In this document: in pieces, positions 58,340 to 64,000 of the stretch | Layout: every line of letters starts with the position of its first letter | Position numbering within the stretch: the stretch's first letter is position 1 | NCBI GenBank assembly: GCA_951640195.1 | Contig: OX621173.1 | Location: 41,780-105,779, forward strand | DNA from: Porpolomopsis calyptriformis | Taxonomy: Eukaryota > Basidiomycota > Agaricomycetes > Agaricales > Hygrophoraceae | Reading direction: 5' to 3' | Length of the DNA stretch: 64,000 nt | Position numbers and translations under genes: made by a program | Notes under the pieces: model-generated | What the model was told of the DNA's origin: nothing | The model's input: the letters and a program-made list of their open reading frames with translations, nothing else | The model's database searches: none

Positions 58340-58545
58340 TTCAGCTGCTTGCTCCTCGTGCCCCCTCTAACGCGGTACTCTGGAGGGACGAAACACCTCC
58401 TAGCGCGGCAACCAGGAAGTTCCAAGCGAAAAAAAAATCCTCTTGGTGATCGGGAGAGTGAGGGCTATCTAATGGCCTTCTCAGTAAATAGCGCTTTTGA
58501 CTAAAAGTTACTGGGCACCCCAGTAAGCCGATAATATAGTTAGGC
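58340..58545 (+). repeat. Repeat end abutting truncated gene
   Basis: AGCGCTTTTGAC, AAAGTTNCT and ATAATATAGTTAGG (58490-58543) recur in the same order at 62708-62760. The zinc-finger gene stops inside this block. Confidence 0.6.
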
Positions 58546-61468
58546 ATCTTCCCCCCATAAAATCCAGGCAAACTCTTTCTCCATTGGCCTAATCACCAGC
58601 AAGTAGAACTGGAGAAGTTTGGCAAACAGGGGATTAAGTTTGGTTGGTACAAAAACCTCCTTTTTAATGAGGTTTTCATACTTGACACGACGTGTGACAA
58701 ACCAAGTATCCCCATCATTTCCATAAAAGTAGTTTCTAGGCCTAGTGGAGTTCTTCACTTTGAGATCCATAAACTCTGCTCCTCGTGAAGGTTGGCCACA
58801 GGTAGCAAATCCAAGGACAGATAACTTCTTGTTAATATCTGTAGCAGCCTGCATTACCTTCAGCATTGCTGCTGTATTGTAGTGGATTTCTCCATCACAA
58901 TCCAAAGTGGCTAGCTGAGGATTTGAGTTACCTAAGAGAATCTTGATAAGAGGGTGACTTTCTTGAAGGAAGTCTCCATGATCAAGCCAGCTATATTTGC
59001 GTGTTTCCACAGTCCAATCATCAGGTACTTGAGTGGGGATGTTGATTGGAATATCTTCTCCTTGGCATAAGACTTTGATATCCTCTTGGACTTCAGTATA
59101 CAGGGTATGAAGTCCAGTAATCCATGTAGGAATATCTAGAGTATATTCCTTGTAGGAGATTTTGGTGCCATCATCAGAGATATGAGTATGAGGTGGGGAG
59201 GATTGAGACATAGCTAGAGATGAAGCGTAACGTTGGTAGTCAATGATGGTATTAAAGGGGGAGATGATTCCAGGCTTGAGACTTTTCAAAGCATAGAATT
59301 CAACAGCTCTAATAAATAATATAGAAAATTTACTTTCAAGATTACCAATATAATATAAATTAGACTTACTTGTATGGATCATTGTTAAAATGAGTCTTGT
59401 TCTTCAAGGCTTCATAAAGAGTAGTTCCTCTGCAAGCATACTCTAGCTTGGCAAAGATCTGGGTAACATCCTTGGCCTGTTTGAAATTCCCATCTTCTTT
59501 AAGACAGGAAATGGCTAGAAAACATTCAACCACCTCATCCCATTTGCTGTATTCAGCATAATCATCTTGGTTGGAATAATCACAGCCCAAGAGAAAGGGT
59601 GAAATGAAGTGGTGAAAGGCTAAGATAGGATCTCTAGCTTCTGTCTCTTCTTCATCCAAGATTCTGAGAAGAGAGAACCCAGTATTTTCTTGATCCTTGG
59701 TAAGAGGGAACTTGTAGTTGGAGGAATGCCCTTGGAGAGTAAGAAGAATAGCATAGGAAAGGGTGTGGAGAATATGACTGTAAGCGCGAAGGGTTTGGTC
59801 ACTAGAGTGGGGGTGCCAGTGTGCTCCCTTTTGACTAGAGCTAATTTATAAATAATCAAGTCAATATTTAACTAGTAAAAAAAGAAAAAAAAGAAAAGAA
59901 CTTTACCGAGGACATTCCATAAGCAAACACCTAATACTAATGGCTGAACTTTGTGCCATTGATCTGATCTCCTTCATATAGTCAAAGGCAATATCCCTAA
60001 GTTTATCCAGTCCTTTAGGTTCCTTGGCAAACGGTGGTCGAACCAAGGAGAGAAGTGTTTTAACACTGGTCTGAGTTTTGATATGATCAACCAAATGAAG
60101 ATGCCAACCAGTCACTTGAAGTAGAGGGGGGATTTCATGGGTGTGAACAGGGGCACCAATTAAAGTAGATGCAAACTTGGGAACTTGTTTCTGCAGATAG
60201 ACTGCAAAAACACTTTGAGTGAGTGAACCTGGTTGAACTAGCAATACTTCAAACCACTGCTGAGGAGAAGGGTTGAAAAAGGTTTGAATGAAGCCAAGGT
60301 GAAAAGCAGAGGTAGCAGGTATCTTGTTCTCTTTGTGAGCTAGTGACCAATGCTTTTTGAAAGCATTAAAGGTAGGTACGCAATAGTTGCATTTGTTGCA
60401 ACAATGGCCATCAGAAGTAATGGCCAAACATTCCACAGGTGGACCTCTAGGCTCTGGGGTAGCTATATTGGTTGTAGTGCAAACACCTAGCTCTGCTATA
60501 GTTTGGTGGAATTGAGTTGTTTGAGCTTGGGTAAGCTTGATGTTGTGGACCTTTAAATGACGAAGTGTGGCAGTAGGTAAGGATATAGTGTGGCAAATAG
60601 TGCAGTGAAGGGTTTTGTGTATAGAATGCACTTGGAGTGAGAAGGAAGTTAAGAAGTTGTTGGATATAAGCAGGGAAGTGGTTGAATTGGCAGGAGGAAT
60701 ACCAGATTCTACTGAATAAATAAACTGATAAAAGGAAATAAAGTAATTAATCACAGAATTACTTACCAGTATTTTCAGATTGAGATATTAAAGGTTGAAG
60801 GCCAGAGAGTGAAGAAGAGAGATGACTCTCAGTAGCACCAATAGGGGCAGCAGGAATAGTGGTGGTAGTGGGAAGAGTCAGTTTGGATTTTTTAGACCTT
60901 GAACTGGATTGGTGGATGCTAGGACGCTTTACCCCTTTTGTAAAATCTTGATGATGATGTTGGCTATCATCATAATTTGTTAATGATAAGGGTACAGAGG
61001 CAGGATCAGAATCAAAATCAACTGCCTTCCATTCCACTTTAGTAGCAGAATGAATACTTGTAAGGTGATTGCAAAACATTTGAATGTTTGCATGCTCCTG
61101 TATACACCCCTTGGTGGTACACCTGAGAAGCTCACTTTTATCGGAGCGATAAACTTGGATAGTTCCTTCTATGAATTATTATTATGATTAGAGGATATTA
61201 GTAGAGTAAAGAAGAAGCAGAAAAAAAAACCCAACTTACTATCAGTAGTAATTTCATAAGAGAGGTGATGGCAGAAGGCTAAATGATTCTTCTGGTTTCC
61301 ACGAGGGACAACAATTTTGCAAACAGAACAGAGAGGCCTAAACCAGACCAAAACCCAGAAAAAGGAATTGTCAGTTTGGATTGATATAAACTGTTTGAAA
61401 TGTACATAATCTAACTAAAAAGATCCACTGAAAAAAATGAAAACCAATAAGTTCAATAGTTACTCACA
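58540..61468 (-). CDS. Four-C2H2-finger protein, 3'-truncated
   Basis: Multi-exon gene, not named with certainty. Four zinc-finger-like units: PLCSVCKIVVPRGNQKNHLAFCHH, split here into CSVC and HLAFCHH; RCTTKGC...H...H; HCTICHTISLPTATLRHLKVH; CNKC...HWSLAH. A serine/lysine-rich linker (61079-60770) separates fingers two and three. Then comes a long alpha-helical region ending RGAEFMDLKV, RPRNYFYGNDGDTWFVTRR, KEVFVPTKL, LWGEDA and a stop. From memory this resembles the region before RecQ-like helicases in agaricomycete repeat-associated proteins. If so, the helicase half is missing, replaced by the repeat at 58340-58545. The start codon appears to be split: AT at 61468-61467, a 129-nt intron, then G at 61337. 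Confidence 0.6.
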
Positions 61469-61736
61469 TGGCAGATGATTGGATAGGAAAGTAGGCAGTT
61501 AACAAGCTAAGCAGGTGAAGAACAAAAGCTCTTTTAATAGTGGTAGTGGTGGTAAAGTGATGATGGTGGTAGTGGTGAAAGAGAGAAGTTGGAGTATATT
61601 TGGTTATATTTGGTGTTTGTTGTTTTGATAATTAAAGTTTGACCAACTGTACAGATTATGTAATCAGAGTTTAGCTATCTGCTAAAAGGGAATATAAGTT
61701 ATTTTATTAGATGTAATACTAAGAGAGAAAGGAAAG
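61469..61736. other. Promoter side of zinc-finger gene, no gene seen
   Basis: AT-rich, with a GGTGGTAGTGGT microsatellite near 61540-61577. No supported ORF. Confidence 0.4.
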
Positions 61737-62005
61737 CCTAAAGGCCTAACTCTGAGTAGCAAGTCCTATCTCCTTTAGCTTGCTAGTAATAATAATATAT
61801 TAATATGATCCTCACCCTGACTAACTAATAACTTGAATCGTAACCAGCTAACTATTACCTTTTAACTAAAACAGTTAACTAAAACCTTATTTGCATAATG
61901 GTTTGTCTGAGTTGGTCTGCATAAGGGCCTGTCTGACTGGTTTGTATGACTGCAAGCACTGCTGCTGCATCTGCATCTTCTTCTTACTATACCATATCCT
62001 TTACT
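61737..62005 (+). repeat. LTR-like repeat, internally deleted third copy
   Basis: Matches about 55975-56305 from TAAAGGCCTAACTCTGAGTAG to CATATCCTTTAC, lacking roughly 70 bp in the middle. After CCTTTAC the sequence diverges, which fixes the repeat's right edge. Confidence 0.65.
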
Positions 62006-62019
62006 TGGCTGTTAGTAGC

Positions 62020-62757
62020 AGTAGTGCATTTTGCAATAAAGATACTGCTGCAGTATGGGAACTAGGAAGGCAGGAGCTTAACTAAGTCAGCCATTGCAAT
62101 CACATTATCATGGAGCACCCCCCCAGGTGCTTAGTTAATAGTAGTTTTAATGCAAGTTTCTTGCCCCCCCCCAGAAACTTTGCAATAAAGAAACCACTGC
62201 AGCATAGGAACTAGGAAGGCAGGGGCTTAACTAAGTTAGCCATTGTGATTGCATCATCAGAGAGTACCCCCCTAGGTTCTCTATCAACAGCAGTTTTAAT
62301 GCAAGTTTCTCGCCCCCCCCTAGAAACTTTGCAATAAAGAAACCACTATAGCATGGGAACTAGGAAGGCAGGAGCTTAACTGAGTTAGCCATTGCGATCG
62401 CATGATCAAGCAGCACCCCCCTAGGTGCTTAGTTAACAGCAGTTTTAATGCAAGTTTTCCCCCCCCCTCTAAAAAAACTTTTCAGGTGGAAGCTTAACTG
62501 AGGTAGCCAAATGGATTGCGTGGCCCTCCCGCACCCCCCCAGGTACTTTACAACTAGCGGTTTCATCGAAAGTTTCTCGCCCCCCCCCCAGAAACTTTGA
62601 AACTAAAGAAGCAGTGGTAACTCAGCAATCCGGATAGTGAGAGCTTAACTGAGGCAGCCAAATGGATCGCGCACCCCTCCCGCACCCCCCCAGGTCTATT
62701 AGAACTAGCGCTTTTGACCTAAAGTTTCTTGGTACCCGAGAAACCGTATAATATAGT
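62020..62757 (+). repeat. Tandem repeat, about 5 units of 145-150 bp, with C-tracts
   Basis: AACTAGGAAGGCAGGAGCTTAACT-type starts (here abbreviated as GAAGGCAGGAGCTTAACT) at about 62060, 62210, 62359 and degenerate ones near 62485 and 62630. Each unit has two runs of C. It ends with the ATAATATAGTTAGG block also found at 58531-58543. Confidence 0.75.
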
Positions 62758-63549
62758 TAGGGGCAGAGGGAGACCATTGCCTCTACAACAACAACAAATG
62801 GATGTATGGACTGGGGAGCAATTCCATTGAATTCCCACACCTAAATCGTCTTATTTGCCTACACAGTAAGAGCAGGTTGAAAGTGGGGATACTGAGGAAT
62901 GACCTTGCCTAGTATGGTGCATGGGGGGGGTATAACTCCCTCTGGGCCTAATCTCCAAGCCTTATGGTGAATGGAATAAGCAATGGCATGATGGGCAACA
63001 CTCTGTACCAAATCTAGAGTGAATCGAATCAGTGGAAGTTGAGATTTGGAACTGGGGGGGAGGATAAGAGATATCTATATTTCCACATAAAGGGTGAATC
63101 CCCATAGCCTGTTGTGAATGGGGTGAGTAATAGCATATGGGGCAATGCTCTGTATCAAATCTGGCATGAATCCAATTACTGCAAGGTGAGATCTGGAATT
63201 GTGAGGGGGAAAGAGAGACATAAAGGCCTAACTCTGAGTAGTAAGTTCCATCTCCTTCAGCTTACTAGTAGTGCTTCTAATTCCTTGGTAAAGTATAATA
63301 CAGCCAAGAAAGTGCTGCTAATAAAGGTTTCACTTATTGCAACTAAAAATAATATATTAATATGATCCTCACCCTGACTAACTAATAACTTGAATCGTAA
63401 CCAGCTAACTGTTACCTTTTAACTAAAACAGTTAACTAAAACCTTATTTGCATAATGGTTTGTCCGAGTTGGTCTGCATAAGGGCCTGTCTGACTGGTTT
63501 GCATGACTGCTGCATCTGCATCTTCTTCTTACTATACCATATTCTTTAC
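62758..63549 (+). repeat. LTR-like repeat, right copy
   Basis: Direct repeat of 55514-56305 (offset 7244). Together they flank the 58330-62757 segment. Confidence 0.6.
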
Positions 63550-64000
63550 GGAGACTAGTGGCTCTGCAGTGGTAACCAGTGGCTCTATCCACTTGGGGTC
63601 AATTCCATTGAATTCCTACAGTCAAACAACCCCGAATTGACCCCCAGTAAGAGTCGGTTACTAGGGGGGATGTTGAGTAATGTAATTACCTATTATAAGG
63701 GGGGGAGGAAGATTAGTGGCTCTACAGTGGCAACCAGTAACCCAATCGACTTGGGATTGGTTCCATTGAATTCCTACAGCAGAATAACCCTGAATTGACC
63801 CCCAGTAAGAGTCAGTTACAAGGGGGGATGTTGAGCAATGTAATTACCTATTATAAGGGGAGAGGGAGGATAGTGGCTCTACAGTGGCCACCAGTCACCA
63901 TATCAACTTGGGATTGGTTCCATTGAATTCGTACAGTGAAATAACTCTGAATTGACCCCCAGTAAGAGTCAGTTACTAGGGGGGATGATGAGCAATAGTG
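63550..64000 (+). repeat. 159-bp minisatellite, second array (runs off window)
   Basis: At least 2.8 units matching 56306-56760 in order, including the unusual third unit (CACCAGTCACCATATC), so whole array segments, not just units, were duplicated. Confidence 0.8.

Noticed and set aside
62740..62765. Telomere repeat (TTAGGG) near TAGTTAGGGGC
   Set aside because: Single occurrence inside a repeat border; no tandem TTAGGG.

Overview
The window reads as nuclear DNA of a filamentous basidiomycete, most likely an agaricomycete. Genes are cut by many short GT-AG introns (about 45-60 nt), F-box and TPR fragments are of the mushroom type, and repeats show CpG-to-TpG/CpA decay. No bacterial, organellar or telomeric signal was seen. 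Family assignments come from motifs read by eye; no database was searched.

The dominant feature is a near-identical head-to-tail tandem duplication. Position n matches n+28273 from base 1 to about 21.3 kb. After one extra minisatellite unit in the right copy, the offset is 28422 up to the last shared base (21914 = 50336). The right copy is therefore complete (21915-50336, 28,422 bp). The left copy is visible only as its last 21,914 bp, so the array should continue left of the window. The roughly two dozen differences seen are almost all transitions, mostly at CpG, and none breaks a reading frame.

One copy carries, in order: a PHD-finger/low-complexity gene cut at the copy boundary (-); a Ulp1-type cysteine protease gene (+); an AT-hook gene (-); two F-box genes in a tail-to-tail inverted repeat around a Copia relic; small ORFs; a basic-tailed protein gene (+); a JmjC gene (-); a small gene (-); a sirtuin gene (-); a BAH/zinc-finger gene (-); a giant 1662-residue protein gene (+); and a 141-150 bp minisatellite that closes the unit. 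Exon sums are in frame for the protease, JmjC, sirtuin, BAH, giant and both small-domain genes, so the cassette looks intact. Four of the genes share an undescribed domain (called here the FGHS domain) with a conserved phase-1 intron before an invariant Trp; in two of them it is joined to a Ulp1 or a JmjC catalytic domain. The gene set (PHD, BAH, AT-hook readers; sirtuin and JmjC erasers; Ulp1 and F-box for SUMO/ubiquitin) looks like a mobile or amplified chromatin-control cassette. No transposase, integrase or polymerase was recognised, so mobility is inference.

The right flank (50.3-64 kb) is a repeat mosaic: a CpG-decayed repeat and its CpG-rich sister (50.3-51.7 and 54.7-55.5 kb), a tRNA-like relic, frameshifted TPR fragments interleaved with GGT microsatellites and 15-bp palindromes, a 159-bp minisatellite, and a four-zinc-finger gene (58.5-61.5 kb) truncated by a repeat and flanked by direct repeats 7,244 bp apart.
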